DNA from: Metapseudomonas otitidis
GTDB lineage: Bacteria > Pseudomonadota > Gammaproteobacteria > Pseudomonadales > Pseudomonadaceae
Length of the DNA stretch: 64,000 nt
NCBI RefSeq assembly: GCF_900111835.1
Contig: NZ_FOJP01000007.1
Coordinates: 1 to 64,000, forward strand
Direction of reading: 5' to 3'
The translations under genes and the position numbers were made by a program. This document shows positions 1-7,652 of this stretch, piece after piece (position 1 is the first letter of the stretch; every line of letters starts with the position of its first letter). The notes beneath the pieces were generated by a model, which was given only the letters and a program-made list of their open reading frames with translations, ran no database searches and had not been told where the DNA came from.

Positions 1-95
1 TGAATCATGGAGCAAGCTCCACTCATCCGCTCGACTTGCATGTGTTAGGCCTGCCGCCAGCGTTCAATCTGAGCCATGATCAAACTCTTCAGTTC
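1..95 (-). rRNA. rrs: 16S ribosomal RNA, 5' end (partial)
   Basis: Read on the minus strand, this stretch starts GAACTGAAGAGTTTGATC and continues with the universal 16S 5' region (ATGGCTCAG, then the AACGCTGGCGG and AACACATGCAAG blocks) into variable region V1. The rest of the operon lies outside the window to the left. The V1 hairpin (GTGGAGCTTGCTCCAT) is of Pseudomonas type. The mature 5' end at 95 is inferred from family knowledge. Confidence 0.97.
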
Positions 96-240
96 AATAC
101 TGCTTGGGTTTTGAGAAAACCCTAAACTTGGCTCAGCAATCGCAAATAAACTCTCGAATTCACGAGTGTTACTTGTGTTGCTGATAATCAGTCGACTACC
201 AGCCTCACATCACAAGCACCCACACGAATTGCTTGATTCA

Positions 241-255
241 AATTTTTAAAGAGCG
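241..255 (-). promoter_or_regulatory. rRNA leader boxA antitermination site
   Basis: The minus strand reads CGCTCTTTAAAAATT, close to the bacterial rRNA boxA core TGCTCTTTAACA. It lies between the most 16S-proximal promoter and the mature 16S end, where Nus-factor antitermination sites are expected. The match and position are seen; the function is inferred from other rRNA leaders. Confidence 0.75.
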
Positions 256-291
256 TTTCGATCAAGCCTTTCGTCTCAACCGAGGCCGCGC

Positions 292-319
292 ATTCTACAG
301 CAGCCTTTCTTTCTGTCAA
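292..319 (-). promoter_or_regulatory. rRNA promoter, proximal (sigma70, stringent type)
   Basis: On the minus strand there is a -35 TTGACA (314-319) and a -10 TAGAAT (292-297) separated by 16 bases. A GCGCGGCC discriminator follows the -10. GC-rich discriminators are typical of growth-rate and ppGpp controlled stable-RNA promoters. It is the closest of three tandem promoters to 16S. Confidence 0.88.
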
Positions 320-396
320 GCTGTTTTTCGAAGAATTTTTTCTTTCTACTCAACAACCTGCGCTTCGTTCGATTTCTCTTCCGAAGCGAGGTGCGC

Positions 397-424
397 ATTC
401 TACAGCACCTCTTTCTTCCGTCAA
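397..424 (-). promoter_or_regulatory. rRNA promoter, middle (sigma70, stringent type)
   Basis: On the minus strand there is a -35 TTGACG (419-424) and a -10 TAGAAT (397-402) with a 16-base spacer and a GCGCACC discriminator. It lies 105 bases upstream of the proximal promoter. The surrounding sequence, including a shared GTTGTTGAGTAGAAA block, repeats with the same period, so the promoters look like a tandem duplication. Confidence 0.85.
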
Positions 425-500
425 GCTATTTTTCGAAATTTTCTTTTCTACTCAACAACTTAGCTCGCTTGGCAGAGCGTTCCGCTTCAGCGAGGCGCGC

Positions 501-528
501 ATTCTACATGAGTGAAGATGGGTGTAAA
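501..528 (-). promoter_or_regulatory. rRNA promoter, distal (sigma70)
   Basis: On the minus strand there is a -35 TTTACA (523-528) and a -10 TAGAAT (501-506) with a 16-base spacer and a GCGCGCC discriminator like the other two. The -35 is weaker than in the other copies. It starts only about 55 bases beyond the gcdG stop codon. Confidence 0.75.
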
Positions 529-582
529 CCCCCTTTTCGGAAAAAGTTTACGCCCGGCTTCCAGGCCTCTTTATAGAGGTGG

Positions 583-1806
583 CTACACCACCCCTTCCTG
601 CCGCAGACGTTCGATAGCCTCCGCCGACAGCCCCAGCACACGCTCCAGTACGGATGCCGTGTGCTCGCCCAGGCGAGGCGGTGCCATCCGGTACTCCACC
701 GGCGTATCGGAGAGGCGCAGCGGGCTGGCCACCTGGGCCACCGCACCGGCCAGTGCATGGGGCAGTTCGACTTTCAGCCCCCGGGCCAGCACCTGGGGAT
801 CCTCGAATACCGCCGCCAGGTCGTTGATCGGTCCGCAGGGCACGCCGACCGCCTCCAGTGCCGCCACCCACTCGGCCGTGGTCTTGAATACGGTGGCCTG
901 GCGGATCAGCGGGATCAGCTCCGCCCGGTTCGCCACCCGTGCCTTGTTGCTGGCAAAGCGCGGATCGTCCGCCCATTCCGGATGCCCGGCCACCTCACAG
1001 AACTTACGGAACTGCCCGTCGTTGCCAACCGTGAGGATGAAATCACCATCCGCCGTGGGGAAGTCCTGGTACGGCACGATATTCGGATGCGCATTGCCCA
1101 GGCGCCGGGGAGGAACGCCCGTGGTCAGGTAGTTCATCGCCTGGTTCGCCAGGCAGGCCACCTGCACGTCCAGCAGCGCCATGTCGATGTGCTGCCCCCG
1201 GCCGGTGGTCTCACGGGCGGTCAGGGCCGCCAGGATGGCCACGCTGGAATAGAGCCCGGTAAGAATGTCCGTCAGCGCCACCCCCACCTTCACAGGCCCG
1301 GCGCCCTCTTCCTGGTCCGAACGACCGGTCAGGCTCATCAGCCCACCCAGCCCCTGGATCATGAAGTCGTAACCCGCACGCTTGGAATAAGGGCCGAACT
1401 GACCGAAGCCGGTAATGGAGCAATAGATGAGACGCGGGTTGATCGCCTTGAGCGACTCGTAGTCCAGCCCATAGGCCGCCAGCCCACCGACCTTGAAGTT
1501 CTCGATGAGGATGTCCGACTCCGCCGCCAGCTTTCGCACCAGCGCCTGGCCCTCCGGCTGGGTGAAGTCGATGGTCACCGACTGCTTGTTGCGGTTGGCC
1601 GAGAGGAAGTACGCCGCCTCGCTGGTATCCCGCCCGCTTTCGTCCTTGAGGAAGGGCGGCCCCCAGGCGCGGGTATCGTCGCCACTCCCCGGCCGCTCCA
1701 CCTTGATCACGTCGGCACCGAGGTCAGCAAGGATCTGTCCCGACCAAGGCCCGGCAAGCACACGGGACAGGTCGAGCACGCGGATATGGGAGAGGGCACC
1801 AGCCAT
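583..1806 (-). CDS. gcdG: Class III CoA-transferase of the glutarate pathway (GcdG-like)
   Basis: 407 aa, full length for the CaiB/BaiF (class III) CoA-transferase family. These cytoplasmic enzymes move CoA between carboxylic acids through an aspartyl-CoA intermediate; in glutarate catabolism the step activates glutarate to glutaryl-CoA. The N-terminal LSRVLAGPWSGQ and GADVIKVE signature is at about residues 13-37. NRNKQSVTIDF follows at 71-81. The likely catalytic aspartate is D180 in VGVALTDILTG. The gene lies 74 bases downstream of gcdH on the same strand, as in other pseudomonads, so one operon is likely. The glutarate assignment rests mainly on that partnership; the fold alone does not fix the substrate. 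No strong terminator is seen before the rRNA promoters. Confidence 0.88.
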   Translation of the reverse strand: MAGALSHIRVLDLSRVLAGPWSGQILADLGADVIKVERPGSGDDTRAWGPPFLKDESGRDTSEAAYFLSANRNKQSVTIDFTQPEGQALVRKLAAESDILIENFKVGGLAAYGLDYESLKAINPRLIYCSITGFGQFGPYSKRAGYDFMIQGLGGLMSLTGRSDQEEGAGPVKVGVALTDILTGLYSSVAILAALTARETTGRGQHIDMALLDVQVACLANQAMNYLTTGVPPRRLGNAHPNIVPYQDFPTADGDFILTVGNDGQFRKFCEVAGHPEWADDPRFASNKARVANRAELIPLIRQATVFKTTAEWVAALEAVGVPCGPINDLAAVFEDPQVLARGLKVELPHALAGAVAQVASPLRLSDTPVEYRMAPPRLGEHTASVLERVLGLSAEAIERLRQEGVV

Positions 1807-1880
1807 GGAATCACCTGCGGAAGAAGAAATAAGCAGAGCCGGGCCCCTCTATATATAGAAGGGCCCGGACAGGGACCGGA

Positions 1881-3062
1881 TCAGAAGAACGCCTGGATAC
1901 CGGTCTGCGCGCGGCCGAGGATCAGCGCATGCACGTCATGAGTGCCCTCGTAGGTGTTGACCACCTCCAGGTTCACCAGGTGACGGGCGATGCCGAACTC
2001 GTCGGAGATGCCGTTACCGCCCAGCATGTCGCGGGCCATGCGCGCGATGTCCAGCGCCTTGCCGCAGCTGTTGCGCTTCATGATCGAAGTGATCTCCACC
2101 GCCGCCGTACCCTCGTCCTTCATCCGGCCGAGGCGCAGGCAGCCCTGCAGGGCCAGAGTGATCTCGGTCTGCATGTCGGCCAGCTTCTTCTGGATCAGCT
2201 GGTTGGCCGCCAGCGGGCGACCGAACTGATGACGGTCCAGCACGTACTGGCGCGCGGTGTGCCAGCAGAACTCGGCGGCACCCAGCGCCCCCCAGGAGAT
2301 GCCGTAGCGGGCCGAGTTCAGGCAGGTGAACGGACCTTTCAGGCCACGCACCTCAGGGAACGCGTTCTCCTCCGGCACGAACACGTTGTCCATCACGATC
2401 TCACCGGTGATGGATGCACGCAGGCCCACCTTGCCGTGAATCGCCGGCGCGCTCAGGCCTTCCCAGCCCTTCTCCAGCACGAAGCCGCGGATGTCGCCGG
2501 CATCGTCCTTCGCCCAGACCACGAACACATCGGCGATCGGGCTGTTGGTGATCCACATCTTGCTGCCGCTCAGGCGATAGCCGCCATCCACCTTCTTCGC
2601 ACGGGTCACCATCGAGCCCGGGTCGGAACCATGGTTCGGCTCGGTCAGGCCGAAGCAGCCGATCCACTCACCACTGGCCAGCTTCGGCAGGTACTTCTGC
2701 TTCTGCGCCTCGCTGCCGAACTCGTTGATCGGCACCATCACCAGGGACGACTGCACGCTCATCATCGAGCGGTAGCCGGAGTCGATGCGTTCCACTTCGC
2801 GGGCGATCAGCCCGTAGCACACGTAGTTCAGACCGCTGCCGCCGTACTCCACCGGAATGGTCGCGCCCAGCAGGCCCACTTCGCCCATCTCGCGGAAGAT
2901 CGCCGGATCGGTCTGCTCATGACGGAAGGCCTCCAGCACGCGCGGCGCCAGCTTGTCCTCGGCGAACTGCTGGGCGCTCTCGCGCACCATGCGCTCCTCT
3001 TCGGTCAGTTGCTGGTCCAGCAGCAACGGGTCGATCCAGTTGAAGGAAGCTTTGGCAGCCAT
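1881..3062 (-). CDS. gcdH: Glutaryl-CoA dehydrogenase
   Basis: 393 aa FAD-dependent acyl-CoA dehydrogenase that oxidises and decarboxylates glutaryl-CoA to crotonyl-CoA in lysine, 5-aminovalerate and glutarate breakdown. It opens with the glutaryl-CoA dehydrogenase type [17 protein letters not shown]. The catalytic glutamate is in [17 protein letters not shown] near the C-terminus (E372). The flavin-binding blocks [16 protein letters not shown] and [15 protein letters not shown] are present. I chose the ATG at 3062 because GAGGA lies seven bases upstream; a TTG six bases further out is less likely. It faces the LysR gene gcdR across about 180 bases. Confidence 0.96.
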   Translation of the reverse strand: MAAKASFNWIDPLLLDQQLTEEERMVRESAQQFAEDKLAPRVLEAFRHEQTDPAIFREMGEVGLLGATIPVEYGGSGLNYVCYGLIAREVERIDSGYRSMMSVQSSLVMVPINEFGSEAQKQKYLPKLASGEWIGCFGLTEPNHGSDPGSMVTRAKKVDGGYRLSGSKMWITNSPIADVFVVWAKDDAGDIRGFVLEKGWEGLSAPAIHGKVGLRASITGEIVMDNVFVPEENAFPEVRGLKGPFTCLNSARYGISWGALGAAEFCWHTARQYVLDRHQFGRPLAANQLIQKKLADMQTEITLALQGCLRLGRMKDEGTAAVEITSIMKRNSCGKALDIARMARDMLGGNGISDEFGIARHLVNLEVVNTYEGTHDVHALILGRAQTGIQAFF

Positions 3063-3242
3063 GGGCAAGTCCTCGAATAAGGGATGGGATCAGGCGGAGT
3101 GTCCGCGCGTTGTGGGGAACAATCCTAGACAGCGCCCCCAAGCCCGGCAAACGAGGTTTTCGCACCCTCTTGTGCTAATTTCTCACTCCGAACGCTTCAT
3201 AGCCCCGCCAAAGGCCCGTCACTTGTGAGGTAGCCGTACACA

Positions 3243-4151
3243 ATGCGCCGCAAGATTCCCAGCACCAGCGCACTGGTCGCATTCGAATCCGCCGCCCGCC
3301 ACCAGAGCTTCACCAAGGCGGCCGAAGAGCTGGCCCTCACCCAGAGCGCCATCTGCCGCCAGATCGGCGGCCTGGAAGACTTCCTCGGCATCGAACTGTT
3401 CCGCCGCTCCCGACGTGGCGTGAAGCTCACCGAAGCCGGCCTCGCCTACTCCCGGCGCATCGCCAGCCAGCTCGACGCCGTCGAGCGGGACACCCTCGCC
3501 GTCATGGGCCAGCAGGGCGCCATGGCCATCGAACTCGCCGTGGTCCCCACCTTCGGCACCCAATGGCTGCTGCCCCGGCTGAAGGACTTCCAGCGCCTGC
3601 ACCCCGAAGTCACCGTCAACCTCACCAACCGCACCCGCCCCTTCCTGTTCGCCGACACCGACTTCGACGCCGCCCTGCACTTCGGCACCGCCGACTGGTC
3701 CGGCACCCAGTCCCACTTCCTCATGCACGAGCATTCCGTACCGGTGTGCAGCCCCAGCCTGCTGGGCGGCCGGACCAGCCTCAGCGCCGAGGACATCGCC
3801 CGCCTGCCGCTGCTGCAGCAGACCACCCGCCCCTACGCCTGGCGCCAGTGGTTCAACTCCCTCGGCCTGAACGTCGCCCGCGACCTCAGCGGCCCACGCT
3901 ACGAACTCTTCTCCATGCTCGCCCAGGCCGCCATGCACGAAATGGGCGTCGCCCTCATCCCCCCCTTCCTCATCCAGCGCGAACTGGAGGAAGGCCGCCT
4001 GGTCACTGCCCTCACCCACAGCTGCCGCAGCGACAAGGCCTATTACCTGTTCATCCCCGAGCGCAAGGTCGAGTCCGCCGTGCTCGGCGCCTTCCGCGAC
4101 TGGCTGCTGGAAGCCGCCGCCCGGTATCGCCAGGAAGCAGGCGAATCCTGA
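3243..4151 (+). CDS. gcdR: LysR-family regulator of glutaryl-CoA metabolism
   Basis: 302 aa LysR-type regulator. A winged HTH occupies about residues 4-63 (SALVAFESAARHQSFTKAAEEL, TQSAICRQIGGLE) and is followed by a type 2 periplasmic-binding-fold effector domain. It is divergent from gcdH, the usual arrangement for a LysR activator of the adjacent catabolic operon. The intergenic region (3063-3242) should hold both promoters and the regulator site, but I could not single out one convincing T-N11-A box. GcvA-like in overall look; the glutarate role is inferred from position. Confidence 0.87.
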   Translation: MRRKIPSTSALVAFESAARHQSFTKAAEELALTQSAICRQIGGLEDFLGIELFRRSRRGVKLTEAGLAYSRRIASQLDAVERDTLAVMGQQGAMAIELAVVPTFGTQWLLPRLKDFQRLHPEVTVNLTNRTRPFLFADTDFDAALHFGTADWSGTQSHFLMHEHSVPVCSPSLLGGRTSLSAEDIARLPLLQQTTRPYAWRQWFNSLGLNVARDLSGPRYELFSMLAQAAMHEMGVALIPPFLIQRELEEGRLVTALTHSCRSDKAYYLFIPERKVESAVLGAFRDWLLEAAARYRQEAGES

Positions 4152-4254
4152 GGCGAAACACCCCACCCAGCGCCCTGTCACGCAAGGTGACAGCCCAGCC
4201 CGAATCCCCGCCCGACGCACCAGAACAGGTCATTTCCCCGCGCCCCATCCCACC

Positions 4255-4276
4255 GCATCACCCACACGGGTGATGC
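4255..4276. promoter_or_regulatory. Perfect inverted repeat upstream of the DUF1302 gene
   Basis: GCATCACCC and GGGTGATGC form a 9-bp perfect inverted repeat with a 4-base loop, about 85 bases before the DUF1302 start. There is no T tract, so it is not an obvious terminator of gcdR. It could be an operator for the downstream LuxR-type regulator or an RNA hairpin; nothing in the sequence decides. Confidence 0.4.
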
Positions 4277-4360
4277 CGCAAATCGCCCATTCAGGCAGTT
4301 ATGGGCCCCGACCGCGCTGACTAGCATGAAGCCTCCCTCATTCCTTCACTGGAGAGCCGC

Positions 4361-6127
4361 ATGACAACAAGAACAATGCGCGGAATCTTCCGGCCGCACG
4401 CGCTGGCCGCCGCCGTGGCACTGGGGCTGAGCGCCCCCGCCTTCGCCATCAACTTCAACATCGGGGAGATCGAAGGGCAGCTGGACTCCTCGCTGTCCGT
4501 CGGCGCCAGCTGGAGCACCCGCGCCCCGGACCGGGACTTCATCTCCACCGCCAGCGGCGGCACCGCCCTGTCGCGGACCAGCGACGACGGCCGCCTCAAC
4601 TTCAAGAAGGGCGAGACCTTCTCGAAGATCTTCAAGGGCATCCACGACCTCGAACTGAAGTACGGCGACACCGGCGTCTTCATCCGTGGCAAGTACTGGT
4701 ATGACTTCGAACTCAAGGACGAGCACCGCGAGTTCTACGACATCGACGACCACAACCGGAAGGAAGGTGCCAAGGCCTCCGGCGCGCAGATCCTCGATGC
4801 CTTCCTCTACCACAACTACAACCTCGGCGACCTGCCCGGCTCGGTCCGGGTCGGCAAGCAGGTGGTGAGCTGGGGCGAGAGCACCTTCATCGGCAACAGC
4901 ATCAACAGCATCAACCCCATCGACGCCGCCGCCTTCCGCCGCCCGGGTGCCGAGATCAAGGAAGGCCTCATCCCGGTCAACATGATCTACCTGTCCCAGA
5001 GCCTCACCGAGAACCTCTCGGCCGAAGCCTTCTACCAGCTGGAATGGGACCAGACCGTCGCCGACAACTGCGGCACCTTCTTCTCCACCTCCGACGTGGT
5101 CGCCGACGGCTGCACCGACCGCCTGATCGTCAACGGGCCCGACCTCGCCCCCGGCGTTTCCACCAACACCGGCAGCACCCTCTACATCCCCCGCGCCGGG
5201 GACAAGGACGCCCGCGACAGCGGCCAGTTCGGCGTCGCCCTGCGCTGGTTCGTGCCGGAGTTCAACGACACCGAGTTCGGCGCCTACGCCATGAACTACC
5301 ACAGCCGTGGCCCGGTGTTCAGCACCATCCGCACCACCAGCCCGAGCCTCGCGGTGATCCCCGGTGCACCGGGCGCCCGCTACTTCATCGAATACCCCGA
5401 AGACATCCGCCTCTACGGCCTGAGCTTCCAGACCAACATCGAAGGCACCTCCGTGGCCGGCGAGATCAGCTACCGCCCCAACATGCCGCTGCAGCTCAAC
5501 AGCACCGACCTGTCCTTCGCCGCCCTGGCCGTACCCTCCTCACCGGTGTTCGAGAGTGGCCACAGCAGCAACACCGCCGGCGCCATCATCCACGGCTACG
5601 AGCGCAAGCCGGTCACCCAGGCCCAGGTCACCGCCACCCAGTTCGTCGACCAGGTCATGGGCGCCAGCCGTCTCACCCTGGTGGCCGAGGTCGGCTACAA
5701 CCACATCAGCGGCCTCGACGACGACATCGGCTCCCTGCGCTACGGCCGCGACCCGATCTACGGCCCCGGCCAGCTCTCCTCCCAGGCCACCTGCATCGCC
5801 CTCACCGCCTCCAGCCCCGCCCAGCGCGAGTGCAACGACAAGGGCTTCTACACCAGCAACTCCTGGGGCTACCGCGCCCGCGCCGTGCTCGACTACCCCA
5901 ACGTCATCGCCGGCATCAACCTCAGCCCGAGCCTCGCCTGGTCCCATGACGTCGACGGCTACGGCCCCAACTTCAACGAAGGCTCCAAGGCCATCAGCCT
6001 CGGCCTCACCGCCGAATACCAGAACACCTACACCGCCAGCCTCAGCTACACCGACTTCTTCGGCGGCCACTACAACCCCACCACTGATCGCGACTTCGTC
6101 GCCCTCAGCTTCGGTCTGAACTTCTGA
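4361..6127 (+). CDS. DUF1302 family outer-membrane protein
   Basis: 588 aa. A Sec signal peptide (hydrophobic run about residues 12-28, ending in PAFA) is followed by alternating beta-like segments rich in Tyr, Phe, Asp and Gly, ending in a terminal Phe (FGLNF), as in outer-membrane beta barrels. Conserved DUF1302 features include the early SLSVGASWSTRAPDRDF block and KQVVSWGESTFIGNSINSIN at about 165-184. The molecular function of DUF1302 is not established. The gene is followed 22 bases later by a DUF1329 gene, the usual partner, pointing to an outer-membrane/periplasmic pair for hydrophobic compounds. That role is inference. Confidence 0.85.
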   Translation: MTTRTMRGIFRPHALAAAVALGLSAPAFAINFNIGEIEGQLDSSLSVGASWSTRAPDRDFISTASGGTALSRTSDDGRLNFKKGETFSKIFKGIHDLELKYGDTGVFIRGKYWYDFELKDEHREFYDIDDHNRKEGAKASGAQILDAFLYHNYNLGDLPGSVRVGKQVVSWGESTFIGNSINSINPIDAAAFRRPGAEIKEGLIPVNMIYLSQSLTENLSAEAFYQLEWDQTVADNCGTFFSTSDVVADGCTDRLIVNGPDLAPGVSTNTGSTLYIPRAGDKDARDSGQFGVALRWFVPEFNDTEFGAYAMNYHSRGPVFSTIRTTSPSLAVIPGAPGARYFIEYPEDIRLYGLSFQTNIEGTSVAGEISYRPNMPLQLNSTDLSFAALAVPSSPVFESGHSSNTAGAIIHGYERKPVTQAQVTATQFVDQVMGASRLTLVAEVGYNHISGLDDDIGSLRYGRDPIYGPGQLSSQATCIALTASSPAQRECNDKGFYTSNSWGYRARAVLDYPNVIAGINLSPSLAWSHDVDGYGPNFNEGSKAISLGLTAEYQNTYTASLSYTDFFGGHYNPTTDRDFVALSFGLNF

Positions 6128-6149
6128 CCCCGCGCATAGGACTCGCACC

Positions 6150-7520
6150 ATGAAAACCATAAGAATCCTGCAAGGTGGCGCACTGGTACTCGGCCTGCTG
6201 GCCTGCCAGGTCATGGCGGCCGTCAGCCCCGAAGAGGCCGCCCAACTCGGCACCACCCTCACCCCCCTGGGCGCCGAGAAGGCCGGCAACGCCGACGGCA
6301 GCATCCCCGCCTGGACCGGCGGCCTGGCGAAGAACGCCGCACCGATCGACGCCAACGGCTTCCTCGCCGACCCCTTCGCCAGCGAGAAGCCCCTGTTCAC
6401 CATCACCGCCCAGAACGTCGACCAGTACAAAGCCAGGCTCTCCGAAGGGCAGCTGGCGATGTTCAAGCGCTACCCCGAGACCTACAAGATCCCGGTCTAC
6501 CCCACCCACCGCACCGCCGCCGCGCCGGAGGCCATCTACGCCGCCGCCCGGCAGAGCGCCCTCAACACCCAGCCGGTGGACGGCGGCAACGGCCTCTCCA
6601 ACTTCGCCGACAGCCACTACTACGCCTTCCCGATTCCCAAGGACGGCGTCCAGGTGCTGTGGAACCACATCACCCGCTACCGCGGCGGCAACGCCCGGCG
6701 CCTGGTGGTCCAGGTCACCCCGCAGACCAACGGTTCCTTCTCCCCCGTGCAGTTCCAGGACGAGGTCGCCTTCCCCGCCGACATGACCGACCTGGACAAG
6801 GACAAGGCCGCCAACATCCTTCTCTACTTCAAGCAGCGGGTCCTCGCGCCCTCGCGTCTGGCCGGCAACGTGCTGCTGGTCCACGAGACCATCGACCAGG
6901 TCAAGGAGCCGCGCCTGGCGTGGATCTACAACGCCGGCCAGCGCCGCGTGCGCCGTGCGCCCCAGGTCGCCTACGACGGCCCCGGCACCGCCGCCGACGG
7001 CATGCGCACCGCCGACAACTTCGACATGTTCTCCGGCGCCCCCGACCGCTATGACTGGAAGCTGATCGGCAAGAAGGAGATGTATATCCCCTACAACAGC
7101 TACAAGCTCGACTCCACCAGCCTCAAGTACGCCGACATCGTCCGCCCCGGCCACATCAACCAGGACCTCACCCGCTACGAGCTGCACCGGGTCTGGGAAG
7201 TGGTCGCCACCCTCAAGTCCGGCGAGCGGCACATCTACGCCAAGCGCCACATGTACCTCGACGAGGACAGCTGGCAGGTGGCCCTGGTGGACCACTACGA
7301 CGGTCGCGGCCAACTGTGGCGCGTCGGCGAAGGCCACGCCGAGTACCACTACGGCCAGCAGGTCTCCGCCTACACCCTCGAAGCCCTCTACGACATCATC
7401 GCCGGTCGCTACATCGCCCTCGGCCTGAAGAACGAGGAGAAGCACGGCACCGAGTTCGGCTTCAAGGCCAGCGGCGCCGACTACACCCCCGCCGCCCTGC
7501 GCAACGCCGGCATCCGCTGA
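6150..7520 (+). CDS. DUF1329 family periplasmic protein
   Basis: 456 aa with a Sec signal peptide (about 1-24, ending MAA) followed by the DUF1329 body: SPEEAAQLGTTLTPLGAEKAGNADG at the mature N-terminus, a central IDQVKEPRLAWIYNAGQRRVRRAP and YHYGQQ near the C-terminus. Public annotations call this family outer-membrane lipoprotein-sorting protein because of LolA/LolB-like fold similarity; there is no lipobox cysteine here. It is probably co-transcribed with the DUF1302 gene. A role in carrying hydrophobic molecules across the periplasm is plausible but not shown. Confidence 0.85.
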   Translation: MKTIRILQGGALVLGLLACQVMAAVSPEEAAQLGTTLTPLGAEKAGNADGSIPAWTGGLAKNAAPIDANGFLADPFASEKPLFTITAQNVDQYKARLSEGQLAMFKRYPETYKIPVYPTHRTAAAPEAIYAAARQSALNTQPVDGGNGLSNFADSHYYAFPIPKDGVQVLWNHITRYRGGNARRLVVQVTPQTNGSFSPVQFQDEVAFPADMTDLDKDKAANILLYFKQRVLAPSRLAGNVLLVHETIDQVKEPRLAWIYNAGQRRVRRAPQVAYDGPGTAADGMRTADNFDMFSGAPDRYDWKLIGKKEMYIPYNSYKLDSTSLKYADIVRPGHINQDLTRYELHRVWEVVATLKSGERHIYAKRHMYLDEDSWQVALVDHYDGRGQLWRVGEGHAEYHYGQQVSAYTLEALYDIIAGRYIALGLKNEEKHGTEFGFKASGADYTPAALRNAGIR

Positions 7521-7652
7521 GCACACCGCGCCCAGGGACGGGCGCCCCCTTATGACCCGCCATCACGCCGGCGCATGGGCCTTTGCGCGATGGCAGCGGA
7601 TGTCTAGCCTGAACGACCACGGTTCACCATAACGACAACACCGAGAACCGCC

